From an uncultured Bacteroidales bacterium (GTDB lineage Bacteria > Bacteroidota > Bacteroidia > Bacteroidales > FEN-979): a stretch of DNA of 44,892 nucleotides. Positions within the stretch are counted from its first letter, which is position 1; every line of letters begins with the position of its first letter. Both the position numbers and the translations under genes were made by a program. The DNA is taken from contig CAIMWF010000005.1 in assembly GCA_903845055.1 (NCBI GenBank), positions 1-44,892 of the forward strand, written 5' to 3'. Below are positions 35,265 to 43,055 of this stretch, piece by piece. Under the pieces are notes generated by a model that was given only the letters and a program-made list of their open reading frames with translations, had not been told where the DNA came from and made no database searches.

Positions 35265-35843
35265 TTAATAGTTTTCTTCCCGCATCTGCATGAATGCTTT
35301 CGGGTGCAGGCACGCGGGGCAGTTTTCCAGCGCCTTTTCCGACTCGTAAACGTACCCGCAGTTGAGGCATTTCCACCACACCTTGCCGTTTTTCATGAAC
35401 ACCTGGTCCTCCGAGATGTTCTGCAGGAGTTTCAGGTACCGCCGTTCGTGTTCGGCTTCAACCTTTGAGATCATTTTATAGGCCGTGGCGATCTCTGTAA
35501 AACCCTCCTCCCTGGCGATTTCAGCAAACTGGGGATAGAGCTCGGTCCACTCTTCATGCTCCCCTTCGGCGGCGGCTTTGAGGTTCTGGCTGGTGGTCCC
35601 GATAATTCCCGCAGGGTAGGAGGCCGTGATTTCGGTCATACCTCCCTCGAGGAATTTAAAGAAGCGCTTGGCATGTTCCTTCTCCTGGTTTGAGGTTTCC
35701 ATAAAGATGTTGGCGATCTGCTCGTAGCCCTCCCTGCGGGCAACGCTCGCAAAAAATTCATACCGGTTGCGGGCCTGCGATTCGCCGGCAAATGATTTCA
35801 GCAGGTTCTGTTCGGTCCTGGTACCTTTCAGTGATTTTGTCAT
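35265..35843 (-). CDS. Rubrerythrin
   Basis: Rubrerythrin reduces hydrogen peroxide in anaerobes through a diiron site and a rubredoxin-like iron centre. The 192-residue protein has the ferritin-like domain with [22 protein letters not shown] and the [21 protein letters not shown] iron ligands, and a C-terminal rubredoxin loop with [11 protein letters not shown] and [11 protein letters not shown]. The start at 35843 ([12 protein letters not shown]) is chosen; the open frame runs on to 35948 only because it passes through the neighbouring broken gene. An in-frame piece of upstream DNA is the remnant of a flavin reductase-rubredoxin gene, a usual partner of rubrerythrin. Confidence 0.96.
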   Translation of the reverse strand: MTKSLKGTRTEQNLLKSFAGESQARNRYEFFASVARREGYEQIANIFMETSNQEKEHAKRFFKFLEGGMTEITASYPAGIIGTTSQNLKAAAEGEHEEWTELYPQFAEIAREEGFTEIATAYKMISKVEAEHERRYLKLLQNISEDQVFMKNGKVWWKCLNCGYVYESEKALENCPACLHPKAFMQMREENY

Positions 35844-35854
35844 GGCTATATGTT

Positions 35855-36075
35855 TTAGTTGGTAATTTCTACGAAATCCTCCTTTTCCGAACCGCATACA
35901 GGGCAGTTCAATCGGCATTACAGATCTCTTTGTTGCAGCAGGCCGCAAATTTTGCAGGCTCGGCGGTTACCTGGAAAACCGTGTTGGAGATGAACCCGTT
36001 CCCGCGTGCCCGGTCGCCTGAACTTACAATGTAGAGGCCGTAAGAGATTTTGAACAGTGCTTCAACCGTGATCAT
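35855..36075 (-). pseudogene. Remnant of a flavin reductase-rubredoxin (Hrb-like) gene
   Basis: An ATG at 36075 opens a 55-codon frame whose product ([45 protein letters not shown]) is the N-terminus of flavin reductase-type high-molecular-weight rubredoxin. The frame stops at 35908. Directly after it, in a different frame, comes [17 protein letters not shown] and a stop at 35855, the end of a rubredoxin domain. The intact family is about 200 residues longer in between, so an internal deletion has removed the middle and shifted the frame. The remnant lies 12 bp upstream of rubrerythrin and probably was its operon partner. An assembly collapse would look the same. Confidence 0.75.
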
Positions 36076-36140
36076 CCTTTTTTATTCTTAAAGGTAGACA
36101 AAAACCCAACGCCTTCTGTCGATGACGCAGCCACCCTGGT

Positions 36141-36467
36141 CTATTTGCTCCTGTAGGTTTTTGAAGCGCGGTGGCCCCCAAGGAAGCCCCATCCACCGCT
36201 CCCGAGGATAAACCCGAAAGCATACCATGCCCCGTTGTTGTTCGGCGCGAAAACCGATACATCGTTCCGCCAGAGCATCGCGACCAGGTCGACCGGGGCG
36301 ATGATGCCATGCCACAGCCCGCCCCAAAAGCCGTAAGTATGTCCCTTCAGGCAGGCGGTTACAACTTCGGTATTGGCACAGCCGGCCAGCAGGAACAGGC
36401 CTGCAGCGAACATGACTGCCATCATCAGATGGCCGGGGTTTATCTGTATTTTCATTTTTTCAGCCAT
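36141..36467 (-). CDS. Small lipoprotein with glycine-rich membrane-like region
   Basis: The 108-residue protein has a signal with lipobox LFLLAGC (cysteine near residue 30) and the segments YGFWGGLWHGIIAPVDLVAMLW and NNNGAWYAFGFILGSGGWGFLGG. This pattern recurs in short conserved hypothetical proteins of many bacteria, but I know no assigned function. A second ATG at 36455 (MKIQINPGH) is an equal start candidate. It is upstream of the broken flavoredoxin gene on the same strand with a 66-bp gap and is probably separate. Confidence 0.6.
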   Translation of the reverse strand: MAEKMKIQINPGHLMMAVMFAAGLFLLAGCANTEVVTACLKGHTYGFWGGLWHGIIAPVDLVAMLWRNDVSVFAPNNNGAWYAFGFILGSGGWGFLGGHRASKTYRSK

Positions 36468-36530
36468 TAATATTAACTGTACCGTAAAGATATTAAAAAT
36501 TCCAGGCCATGGAACATCCGCGGAAAAAAA

Positions 36531-36644
36531 TACGATTTAAGCGATGACCCCGCTGTTAATACTGCCACTGCGTTTACAGTCAACAGGCAAAAAGCCGGCC
36601 ATCATTTAAATCGTAAATCGTCATTCGTAAATCGTAAATCCTCT
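36531..36644. repeat. Second inverted heptamer element
   Basis: Left end TACGATTTAA (36531-36540) is the perfect reverse complement of TTAAATCGTA (36606-36615). The right arm continues as a heptamer ladder: TCGTAAA, TCGTCAT, TCGTAAA, TCGTAAA. Length (114 bp) and right-arm sequence (including CATCA-TTTAAATCGT) resemble the element at 18054-18166. It occupies the divergent gap between a lipoprotein and a methyltransferase gene. Confidence 0.65.
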
Positions 36645-36684
36645 CCAGGAAGTGTTAACTTTGATCATCCAATTCTTAAAAAAA

Positions 36685-37257
36685 ATGAATAATATTTTAT
36701 GCGGCGGCGGAATGGACCGTATGCCGGGCTGGGCCTTCCGGATCATGGCCTCATTGTTCAGGGTGACCGATTTATTCAGGTCGCCGGCACACCGTCTCGA
36801 CCCGTTTGACATTCGCGCAGGCCATACGGTAATCGATTACGGCAGCGGCACAGGGAGGTACCTTCCCCAGGCCTCAGCGCTGGCTGGGGAGAACGGGAAA
36901 GTTTATGCGGTCGACATCCAGGAACTGGCGATCCGGTCGGCATTCCGTACGATCAGCAGGTTCGGACTGAAAAATGTCATACCGGTCCTGACCGACGGTT
37001 CTTCGGTGGATATCCCCTCCGGCAGTGCCGATGTCATCCTTTGCCTCGACATGTTCCACATGGTCAGCAATCCCTCCCTGTTTCTCAAAGAGCTGAAGAG
37101 GCTTGCCAGACCGGGGGGGATTTTATACCTGGAGAACGGTCACCAGCCGAGAGCCACCGCCATTGAAAAGGTGCTGCAATCGGGTTGCTGGAAGATCGTG
37201 TCGGAGACAAAGGAATATTTAACCTGCACACCGCTTGATAAAACGAAATCCTTATGA
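36685..37257 (+). CDS. Class I SAM-dependent methyltransferase
   Basis: A 190-residue Rossmann-fold methyltransferase. Motif I is VIDYGSGTGRYLPQAS, motif II VYAVDIQ, motif III SADVILCLDMFHMVSNP and the post-motif LARPGGILYLENG. The substrate cannot be told; the short N-terminus (MNNILCGGGMDRMPGWAFRIMA) resembles enzymes acting on small molecules. A GTG at 36652 would extend it by 11 residues; the ATG at 36685 is preferred. Its last codons overlap the next gene (ATGA), so it is the first gene of a tightly coupled trio with a Cdd1 and an HD protein. Confidence 0.85.
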   Translation: MNNILCGGGMDRMPGWAFRIMASLFRVTDLFRSPAHRLDPFDIRAGHTVIDYGSGTGRYLPQASALAGENGKVYAVDIQELAIRSAFRTISRFGLKNVIPVLTDGSSVDIPSGSADVILCLDMFHMVSNPSLFLKELKRLARPGGILYLENGHQPRATAIEKVLQSGCWKIVSETKEYLTCTPLDKTKSL

Positions 37258-37541
37258 CGAAACCAGAAACGGAAACATCCGGCAGAAAGCTGATGAAGAT
37301 CCCCGGCGTTGGGAAATCGATCGCCAGGGACCTGCTGAACATCGGCATCACCTGCCCCGACGATCTGCGCGGGCAGGAACCGCTTGAACTTTTCGACCGG
37401 TCGAACCAGTTTGCAGGAATGGTCCAGGACCGATGCCTCCTCTACTGTTTCCGTTGTGCGGTATATTTTGCCGAAACACGGGAAGAGGAGCGGGATCCGG
37501 AAAAACTGAAGTGGTGGAACTGGAAGGTCGAAAAATTATGA
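37254..37541 (+). CDS. Helix-hairpin-helix Cdd1-like protein
   Basis: A 95-residue protein of the 'pathogenicity locus' Cdd1 family. A helix-hairpin-helix motif, LMKIPGVGKSIARDLLNIGI, lies at residues 13-32, followed by the conserved VQDRCLLYCFRCAVYFA and LKWWNWKVEKL. HhH motifs bind DNA backbone non-specifically, but the family has no proven role. Start and stop both overlap neighbours by the ATGA pattern, so it is translated together with the methyltransferase before it and the HD hydrolase after it. Confidence 0.85.
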   Translation: MTKPETETSGRKLMKIPGVGKSIARDLLNIGITCPDDLRGQEPLELFDRSNQFAGMVQDRCLLYCFRCAVYFAETREEERDPEKLKWWNWKVEKL

Positions 37542-38188
37542 CAAACAGGGAGATCATTGAAAAGACGGCCGCATTTGTCCGTTCCGAGCTTAAAAATGCC
37601 GAAGGGGGTCATGACTGGTGGCATATTGAACGGGTATGGAACAATGCCAGGACCCTGGCACGCTCGGAGCCTGCGGACCTTTTCGTGGTCGAACTGGCCG
37701 CCCTGCTGCACGACATCGCCGACCACAAATTCACCGGCGGGGATGAATCGGCTGGCCCTGCCAAAGCCAGGGAATTGCTGTCGGGACTGGGTGTTGAGGA
37801 GTCCGTGATCAGTCATGTTGAACAGATCATGACCGGTGTCTCCTTCAAAGGGGGAAATGTTGTTCCCGGTTTTTACTCTCCCGAACTCGGCGTTGTACAG
37901 GATGCCGACCGGCTCGATGCCATCGGCGCCATCGGCATTGCCCGTGCCTTCAACTACGGTGGTTTCAGGGGAAGGGAGATGCACAACCCCTCCATCCCCC
38001 CCGAAACCGGGATGTCGGCCGAACAATACAGGAGGAGCACCGCCCCGACCATCAACCATTTCTACGAAAAGCTGCTGCTGCTCAAAGACCGCATGAACAC
38101 CGAGACCGGCCGCCGCATGGCGGAACAGCGGCACAGGTTCATGGAATCATACCTCGAACAGTTTTACCGGGAGTGGAGCGGGGGATGA
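37538..38188 (+). CDS. HD-domain phosphohydrolase
   Basis: A 216-residue metal-dependent phosphohydrolase of the short HD group that includes YedJ-like proteins. The metal ligands appear as GGHDWWHIERVW (first His), LAALLHDIADHKF (the HD pair) and VVQDADRLDAIGAIGIAR (last Asp). Members act on nucleotides or small phosphorylated compounds; the substrate is unknown here. A longer frame begins at 37433, but the ATG at 37538 overlaps the previous stop by four bases and starts the family-like MTNREIIEKTAAFV. A large hairpin follows its stop. Confidence 0.9.
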   Translation: MTNREIIEKTAAFVRSELKNAEGGHDWWHIERVWNNARTLARSEPADLFVVELAALLHDIADHKFTGGDESAGPAKARELLSGLGVEESVISHVEQIMTGVSFKGGNVVPGFYSPELGVVQDADRLDAIGAIGIARAFNYGGFRGREMHNPSIPPETGMSAEQYRRSTAPTINHFYEKLLLLKDRMNTETGRRMAEQRHRFMESYLEQFYREWSGG

Positions 38189-38230
38189 CCGGTCTCATGG
38201 CATCATCCGCGTCACGGATCATGCCACCGG
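38189..38230 (+). terminator. Long hairpin after the methyltransferase-Cdd1-HD operon
   Basis: CCGG (38189-38192), TGGCAT-c-ATCCG, loop CGTCA, CGGAT-c-ATGCCA and CCGG (38227-38230) form a near-symmetric stem with a C-C mismatch. It starts directly after the HD stop codon. There is no T run, so it may rather protect the mRNA 3' end. Confidence 0.55.
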
Positions 38231-38285
38231 CAGCATTTATTTATGGGAAAGACCATGAACCCGGCGGTTGCTGCCCCTTAATCGC

Positions 38286-38293
38286 TAATTTTG
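38286..38293 (+). promoter_or_regulatory. -7 promoter element of the flavoprotein gene
   Basis: TAATTTTG matches TAnnTTTG, 25 bases before the ATG at 38319. The -33 box is not clear. Confidence 0.5.
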
Positions 38294-38318
38294 CAGGAAA
38301 TCCTAAAAATACTGTTTC

Positions 38319-38954
38319 ATGAAGGTGATCGCCATAAACGGGAGTCCAAAAAAAGAGGGGAATACCTTTCGCGCACTGAGCATGGTGGGCGCAGAGCTGA
38401 TCGCCGCCGGCATTGAGTTCAGCACCCTGCACATCGGCCATAAAATGATCCATGGCTGCCTCGCCTGCGGGAAATGTGCCATCAACAAAGATGAGCAATG
38501 CACCATCAAAACCGACGATCTCAACAGCTGGATCGGGCAGATCAAGGAGGCCGACGGGCTGATCCTCGGTTCGCCGGTCTACTATTCGGGCATCGCGGGG
38601 ACGATGAAAAGCTTCCTCGACCGCCTTTTTTACGTTTCGGGATCAAACGGCGGGCTCTTCCGCCAGAAGGTTGCCGCCGCCGTGGTTGCGGTGAGAAGAT
38701 CGGGGGGATCGTCCACCTTCGACAGCCTGAACCATTACCTCACCTATTCGGAGATGATCCTGGCCACCTCCTCCTACTGGAATGTAATCCACGGCCGCAC
38801 TCCGGGCGAGGTTGAACAGGACGGGGAAGGGGTGCAGGTGATGCAGGTCCTAGGAAGGAACATGGCGTGGCTTCTGAAAATGAAGGAATATTCCGCGGGA
38901 GTGATCCTGCCGCCGGAACCGCAGAAGAAGGTGGTCACCAATTTTATCAGGTAG
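38319..38954 (+). CDS. Iron-sulfur flavoprotein (NADPH-dependent FMN reductase-like)
   Basis: The 211-residue flavodoxin-fold protein starts MKVIAINGSPKKEGNTFRAL, where SPKKEGNT is the FMN phosphate loop. It has a compact cysteine motif HGCLACGKCAINKDEQC (C47, C50, C53, C61), the spacing used for the [4Fe-4S] cluster in archaeal and bacterial Isf proteins. GSPVYYSGIAGTMKSFLDRLF is the second flavodoxin signature. Isf proteins pass electrons and reduce oxygen species or other compounds in anaerobes. It stands alone with a promoter of its own. Confidence 0.88.
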   Translation: MKVIAINGSPKKEGNTFRALSMVGAELIAAGIEFSTLHIGHKMIHGCLACGKCAINKDEQCTIKTDDLNSWIGQIKEADGLILGSPVYYSGIAGTMKSFLDRLFYVSGSNGGLFRQKVAAAVVAVRRSGGSSTFDSLNHYLTYSEMILATSSYWNVIHGRTPGEVEQDGEGVQVMQVLGRNMAWLLKMKEYSAGVILPPEPQKKVVTNFIR

Positions 38955-38963
38955 CGGATCCGG

Positions 38964-39368
38964 CTATTTTGACCCGCGATTCGCTTTAAACTGTTCCATC
39001 AGCGCTTTAAGATCGACCTTTGCGCATTCATCCATGAGTTCGTTCACAATTTCCATGGGCATCTCCTCAAGGCTCCTGAAATTGATGCAACCCTTCTGAA
39101 ATTTTGCCGCCGGCAATAGTTTTACATACTTCGCGTGAAGCGCCGGCACCCCGTAAAGCGGCATCAGGTGCAGCGACACATGGTTTTTTGCGACGGATAA
39201 TCCATATTTGAACCTGCCGGCTGCCAAATACTGTATCGTCTCTTTGCCCATCATCATGTCGCATCCGGCGGTTACCGATTTGTCGGCCCGCAGGACCGAT
39301 TCGTGGATGGCCAGCAGGATTCCCCTGTTTTCGGGTGTTTGTTTCTCAAGAAAATCGGTTATTGACAT
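38964..39368 (-). CDS. DUF1801 (YdhG-like) domain protein
   Basis: A 134-residue protein with the DUF1801 fold: ILLAIHESVLRADKS, the GKETIQYLAAGRFKYGLSVAKNHVSLHLMPL core and the FQKGCINFRSLEEMP segment. Family members are small, mostly uncharacterised iron- or metal-related proteins in bacteria (the frataxin-like Fra/YdhG proteins are a distant link). No catalytic residues can be assigned. It is the only minus-strand gene here, convergent with the flavoprotein gene and divergent from the TPR gene. Confidence 0.75.
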   Translation of the reverse strand: MSITDFLEKQTPENRGILLAIHESVLRADKSVTAGCDMMMGKETIQYLAAGRFKYGLSVAKNHVSLHLMPLYGVPALHAKYVKLLPAAKFQKGCINFRSLEEMPMEIVNELMDECAKVDLKALMEQFKANRGSK

Positions 39369-39444
39369 GGCTGTATCCCGGTTTTAAATTTGACTTTACG
39401 TGACAAATATAGCGGAAGTTACCTAAGCCATGGAAAATTTTTCC

Positions 39445-39452
39445 TACATTTG
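39445..39452 (+). promoter_or_regulatory. -7 promoter element of the TPR gene
   Basis: TACATTTG matches TAnnTTTG and lies 44 bases before the ATG at 39497. The -33 region is T-rich but without a TTTG at the ideal distance. Confidence 0.5.
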
Positions 39453-39496
39453 ATTCATTGCAAATTCAGAACACGCAATAGCGACGAAGTTTCAAG

Positions 39497-40201
39497 ATGA
39501 AAAAAATATTGTTCATGACCTTTTTCCTGGCCATCGCCTTTTCCGGGCACAGCCAGACGGCAGAGGAATACCTCTCCTCCGGCATCGCGAAGCGGGCCGC
39601 CAAGGATTTCAGGGGTGCGATCGCCGATTTTTCCAGGGCTGCCGAGCTCAACCCTGCATATGCAGAGGCCTATTACAACCGCGGACTCGACCGCAACAAT
39701 GTTCTGGACTACCAGGGGGCGATTGTTGATTTTACCAAAGCGATCAGCATCAACCCGAAGTATGCGCTGGCCTATTACGACCGGGGGCTCAGCAGGAGCA
39801 ACCTGCTCGATGCGAAGGCAGCCATTGACGACTTCACAAAATCGATCGCGATCGACCCGGACGAAGCGGTTTACCAGGCAAGAGGCGTTGCCAAAAATTC
39901 AATCAAGGATTACAAGGGCGCCATTGCCGACTTTACCAGGGTGATTGAACTGGATCCGCAGAATGCCGTGGCATGGTTTCTGCGGGGAAATGCCCGGGGG
40001 GCCATGAAGGATTTCAACGGCGCCATCGACGACTATACCAGGGTCATCGGGATCAGTCCGAAATTCAGGGATGCCTGGTTCAACCGGGCGATTGCGAAGT
40101 TCGAAGCCGGGAATAACAACGGCGGGTGCATGGACCTGAACAAGGCAAAAGAGCTAGGCGTCAAGGAGGCATTCGAACTGATCAGGAAATACTGCAGGTA
40201 A
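39497..40201 (+). CDS. Exported tetratricopeptide-repeat protein
   Basis: The 234-residue protein has a signal peptide (MKKILFMTFFLAIAFSGHSQ) and then about six consecutive 34-residue TPRs, each with the pattern A-AIADF-RAAELNP-AEAYYNRGLDR. The repeats take up almost all of the mature protein, so it should be a curved protein-protein scaffold in the periplasm. No other domain is seen. It carries a promoter of its own. Confidence 0.9.
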   Translation: MKKILFMTFFLAIAFSGHSQTAEEYLSSGIAKRAAKDFRGAIADFSRAAELNPAYAEAYYNRGLDRNNVLDYQGAIVDFTKAISINPKYALAYYDRGLSRSNLLDAKAAIDDFTKSIAIDPDEAVYQARGVAKNSIKDYKGAIADFTRVIELDPQNAVAWFLRGNARGAMKDFNGAIDDYTRVIGISPKFRDAWFNRAIAKFEAGNNNGGCMDLNKAKELGVKEAFELIRKYCR

Positions 40202-40279
40202 CATTTCAGAAAGGGAACTTTGCCCCTTCCCGGAAAGGTCCGGACAGGTGAAAAATGTTTTTAACTTTACCAAAAAAAT

Positions 40280-40849
40280 ATGATGCACCCGCTACCCTCC
40301 CTGATCGCTGTCTATGCCTTTATCATCATGGGCATCGGATATTTTATCATCATCGCCCGGCTTATCTTTCGCGAAGGAAGCCTTTGGGGAAGTCCATCCA
40401 TCAGCCCCTTTCTCTTTTATTCAGGAAAGATCACCATGTTCATCTGCTGGGGTCTTACCCTTGCGAAGGCCATCATCCCATCGTTCGGGTGGACGGAGGT
40501 CCCCCTGTGGATGTCGTGGACAGGTTCGATCCTCCTGTGCATCGGCACCGCGGTGTTGCTCCTGTCTTTCCGGGGGCTGGGCTTTTCGCTCCGCTATGGT
40601 CTCCCCGAGGAGGACACAAAACTGAAAACCACCGGCTTGTACCGGTTCAGCCGCCACCCGCTTTACCTGGGGGTTTTCATTACAAGTTTTGCCTGTATTG
40701 TTTTCTTCCCGAATGTCCTGAATATTTTTTTCGGTCTGTACTGCATTGCGATGCAATGGCTGATGATCGGGGGTGAAGAGAAATTCCTGGCGGAGCGCTT
40801 CGGCGATGAATGGCTGGATTATAAAAAAAAGGTGAGCCGGTTACTCTAA
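40280..40849 (+). CDS. ICMT/PEMT-like membrane methyltransferase
   Basis: A 189-residue polytopic protein with about five membrane helices. The C-terminal signature TTGLYRFSRHPLYLGVFITSF plus EEKFLAERFGDEWLDYKKKV is the phospholipid methyltransferase/isoprenylcysteine carboxyl methyltransferase core, which binds SAM at the RHPxY region. The substrate may be a lipid or quinone precursor; none is indicated by neighbours. Two ATGs (40280 and 40283) are equal choices. Confidence 0.82.
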   Translation: MMHPLPSLIAVYAFIIMGIGYFIIIARLIFREGSLWGSPSISPFLFYSGKITMFICWGLTLAKAIIPSFGWTEVPLWMSWTGSILLCIGTAVLLLSFRGLGFSLRYGLPEEDTKLKTTGLYRFSRHPLYLGVFITSFACIVFFPNVLNIFFGLYCIAMQWLMIGGEEKFLAERFGDEWLDYKKKVSRLL

Positions 40850-41048
40850 GAACGGCCGCATGGCACTCCTTGCGGTATGCCGCGATAACCTGGCTCCTGT
40901 AATTCATTTATTCCAATAAATGGAATCATCTTTCAATATTGTTGTTTTGAAGGTTCAAAGGGCAATTTATTGAAGGCCATTATAAATGCCTGCCATTCAA
41001 TCGCTTCATAAATTTTCCCTTAAATGCATAATTCGGTATTTTATTGCT

Positions 41049-41056
41049 TATATTTG
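41049..41056 (+). promoter_or_regulatory. -7 promoter element of the secreted protein gene
   Basis: TATATTTG matches TAnnTTTG, 42 bases before the ATG at 41099. The gap back to 40850 is AT-rich with no open frame of note. Confidence 0.5.
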
Positions 41057-41098
41057 TAATTACTTATTCAACCGAATCAATGTTAAACCTTAGAAATC

Positions 41099-41704
41099 AT
41101 GAAAACAATTAAAACCATAGTCACCCTGGTATTACTTTCACTAGTAACATCTTCCGTTGTTTCTGCACAACAGCCAACTAAATGCGGGAAATGGCGCTGG
41201 GATGTCAAAACAATAACCGATAAAGAAGGATCTGTCCTGCTGTCGGGTATTCCAACCGCGTTTTCAATTGACCAGCTGGTAGTTGAACAACCTCCCAGGG
41301 TTCTTCATTCCGAAAATATGTCTGATGGCAAAATTTCAAGGTATTCAAGTGAAAACCAGGTAGTGGAGATTATTGCCGATGTGATTGAAGTAAAACATGA
41401 ACTGGACGATTCCGATCTTCATTTTGTACTGCAATCCACAACTTCAAAATTTACCATGGTCGGAGAAATACCCGATCCATCCTGTCCGGTATTCAGCACC
41501 TTCCCTGCCCAAAGAGACCATTTCACAAAAACGAGGGCTGACGGGAATGCCATATGGGAAAAACTGAAGCAAACAAAAAAACCGGTACGGGTAAAGATTA
41601 CAGGCGTTCCGTTCTGGGATGGGGTCCATCCGACCAACCCCACCGGCGCAAGCAAATATTGCCGGGAAATTCATCCCATATTATCGATTGTTCCGGTAGA
41701 ATAG
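41099..41704 (+). CDS. Secreted protein of unknown function
   Basis: The 201-residue product has a signal peptide (MKTIKTIVTLVLLSLVTSSVVSAQ). The segments VEIIADVIEVKHELDDSDLHFVLQ, FTMVGEIPDPSC, VRVKITGVPFWDGVHP and the end CREIHPILSIVPVE form a pattern (E-P-x-C, then G-x-x-F-D and H-P-x-L) that recurs in widespread small secreted proteins of unknown role. I give no function. Three cysteines in the mature part could form disulfides. Confidence 0.7.
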   Translation: MKTIKTIVTLVLLSLVTSSVVSAQQPTKCGKWRWDVKTITDKEGSVLLSGIPTAFSIDQLVVEQPPRVLHSENMSDGKISRYSSENQVVEIIADVIEVKHELDDSDLHFVLQSTTSKFTMVGEIPDPSCPVFSTFPAQRDHFTKTRADGNAIWEKLKQTKKPVRVKITGVPFWDGVHPTNPTGASKYCREIHPILSIVPVE

Positions 41705-41725
41705 CCTGTTCCGGTTCTTCATACG

Positions 41726-42067
41726 TTAAACAACCGGGGTTCGCTTTCGTTTACTCAGATAAAAGTGCCACAGGAAATAGCTGGCGAGGGATCGGCAGGG
41801 TTTCCACTTTTCAGAATATGCCAATATTTCATCTTTTGACACAGCATGGGTAAGTTCCCTGACCGTGTTGATCACTGCAATATCCCCGACCGGAAAAACA
41901 TCCCTGGTCTGCAGGCAGAACATGAGATAAATGTCGACCGTCCAATCGCCAATACCCTTGATGCTCATTAACTGGCTCCTGGTAATGGCAACCGGCAAGT
42001 CGGGCAATATTCCCAAATCAAGTTTTTGGTCAAGCAAAGCAGCCGATAATGCCCTCAGGTATGTGGA
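41726..42067 (-). pseudogene. C-terminal fragment of a DNA-3-methyladenine glycosylase (HhH-GPD)
   Basis: The frame encodes the C-terminal half of an AlkA-like glycosylase, with YLRALSAALLDQKLDLG, the helix-hairpin-helix SIKGIGDWTVDIYLMF (with the catalytic Asp region DVFPVGDIAV) and WKPCRSLASYFLWHFYL. The expected 100 or more N-terminal residues are missing: an in-frame TAA lies at 42068-42070 and no ATG precedes, so the only start options are late TTG codons. The stop at 41726 is normal. It is probably a truncated gene. Confidence 0.75.
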
Positions 42068-42091
42068 TTAACAATTGGATTCATCACCAAG

Positions 42092-42961
42092 TTAAACAAA
42101 TTTCAATTTCTCCCGCTCAATGAATTTTTCAATTGTTGCCGGCTGGTTCCTGGTCAGAATCTCGTATGCTCCTGATATTCGCGGTTCTTTCTGAAATCTT
42201 GGCAGAAAATGCAGCATGATCATCACCATCGCCATCCCTTTTACCATCCCCTCATTTGTTTTCAACCGAAAGTACTTTAGCGGGTCAGCACTTTCAAATA
42301 CAATCCCGGCTCCTGTTATGGCGTTTATCCGCCTGACCACTTCAGCAAATTTAATATTCTCAGGGCCTGTGATTTCGAATATCTGATTCCGGTACCGGTC
42401 AAACTCCTCCAGGACGGTTGCTGCAGCTTCACCTATATTCTCCACATCCACCCAGTTGAATTTTGCCTGACCTGCAGGAAGGATAATCCTGCGTTTCTTT
42501 TGAATGTCAGGATAAAGAAATGTGGTAAGGTTTTGCATGAAATAGCCGGGTCGCAGAAAAATATAGTCAATTCCACTGTTCAGAATCAGTTTTTCAATCT
42601 TGTTGTGGGGAATGATGCTGCTTTTCTCAGCACCCTGAACCGATAAAAAGACCACTTCCCTGATCCTGGCTTCATTCATGGCATCGATCAGCGGAATGAA
42701 GTACCTGTTAATATCCGAAATCTGGGGTGGGCGAAGCAGGAACAAGGTGTCCACATTGTTCAGTACGTTTTTGAAAGTATCTGGGTTTTCAATGTCAAAT
42801 GACACGTATTCAAGTTCATTGAAAGCATTCAGTTCTTGTTTTGCCCGGTCAATGCTTCTGACACCAGCGATTATCTTATTCCGGGTTCCCTGTTTGTACA
42901 GGTACCTTAGAATTTCAGAACCAATGTTGCCGGTGGCGCCCGTTATCAGTATTCTTTTCAT
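42092..42961 (-). CDS. NmrA-like NAD(P)-binding oxidoreductase
   Basis: A 289-residue atypical short-chain dehydrogenase. The N-terminal Rossmann motif is ILITGATGNIGSEILRYL. EYVSFDIENPDTF follows, then the NmrA-like VVFLSVQGAEKS, HNKIEKLILNSGIDYIFLRPGYFMQNL. The active-site Tyr-x-x-x-Lys of classic members is replaced by HNKIEK, as in NmrA-type redox sensors and NAD(P)H:quinone reductases. The surrounding DNA is AT-richer than the rest of the window, suggesting later acquisition. Confidence 0.85.
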   Translation of the reverse strand: MKRILITGATGNIGSEILRYLYKQGTRNKIIAGVRSIDRAKQELNAFNELEYVSFDIENPDTFKNVLNNVDTLFLLRPPQISDINRYFIPLIDAMNEARIREVVFLSVQGAEKSSIIPHNKIEKLILNSGIDYIFLRPGYFMQNLTTFLYPDIQKKRRIILPAGQAKFNWVDVENIGEAAATVLEEFDRYRNQIFEITGPENIKFAEVVRRINAITGAGIVFESADPLKYFRLKTNEGMVKGMAMVMIMLHFLPRFQKEPRISGAYEILTRNQPATIEKFIEREKLKFV

Positions 42962-43055
42962 CCTTTATGATATGTTATTTACAACCTGGTAATTGACAAC
43001 CTGTTTGCAACATTTGGCAAATCAAGGATTGCCAATGACTTTCAGATTAAACCAA

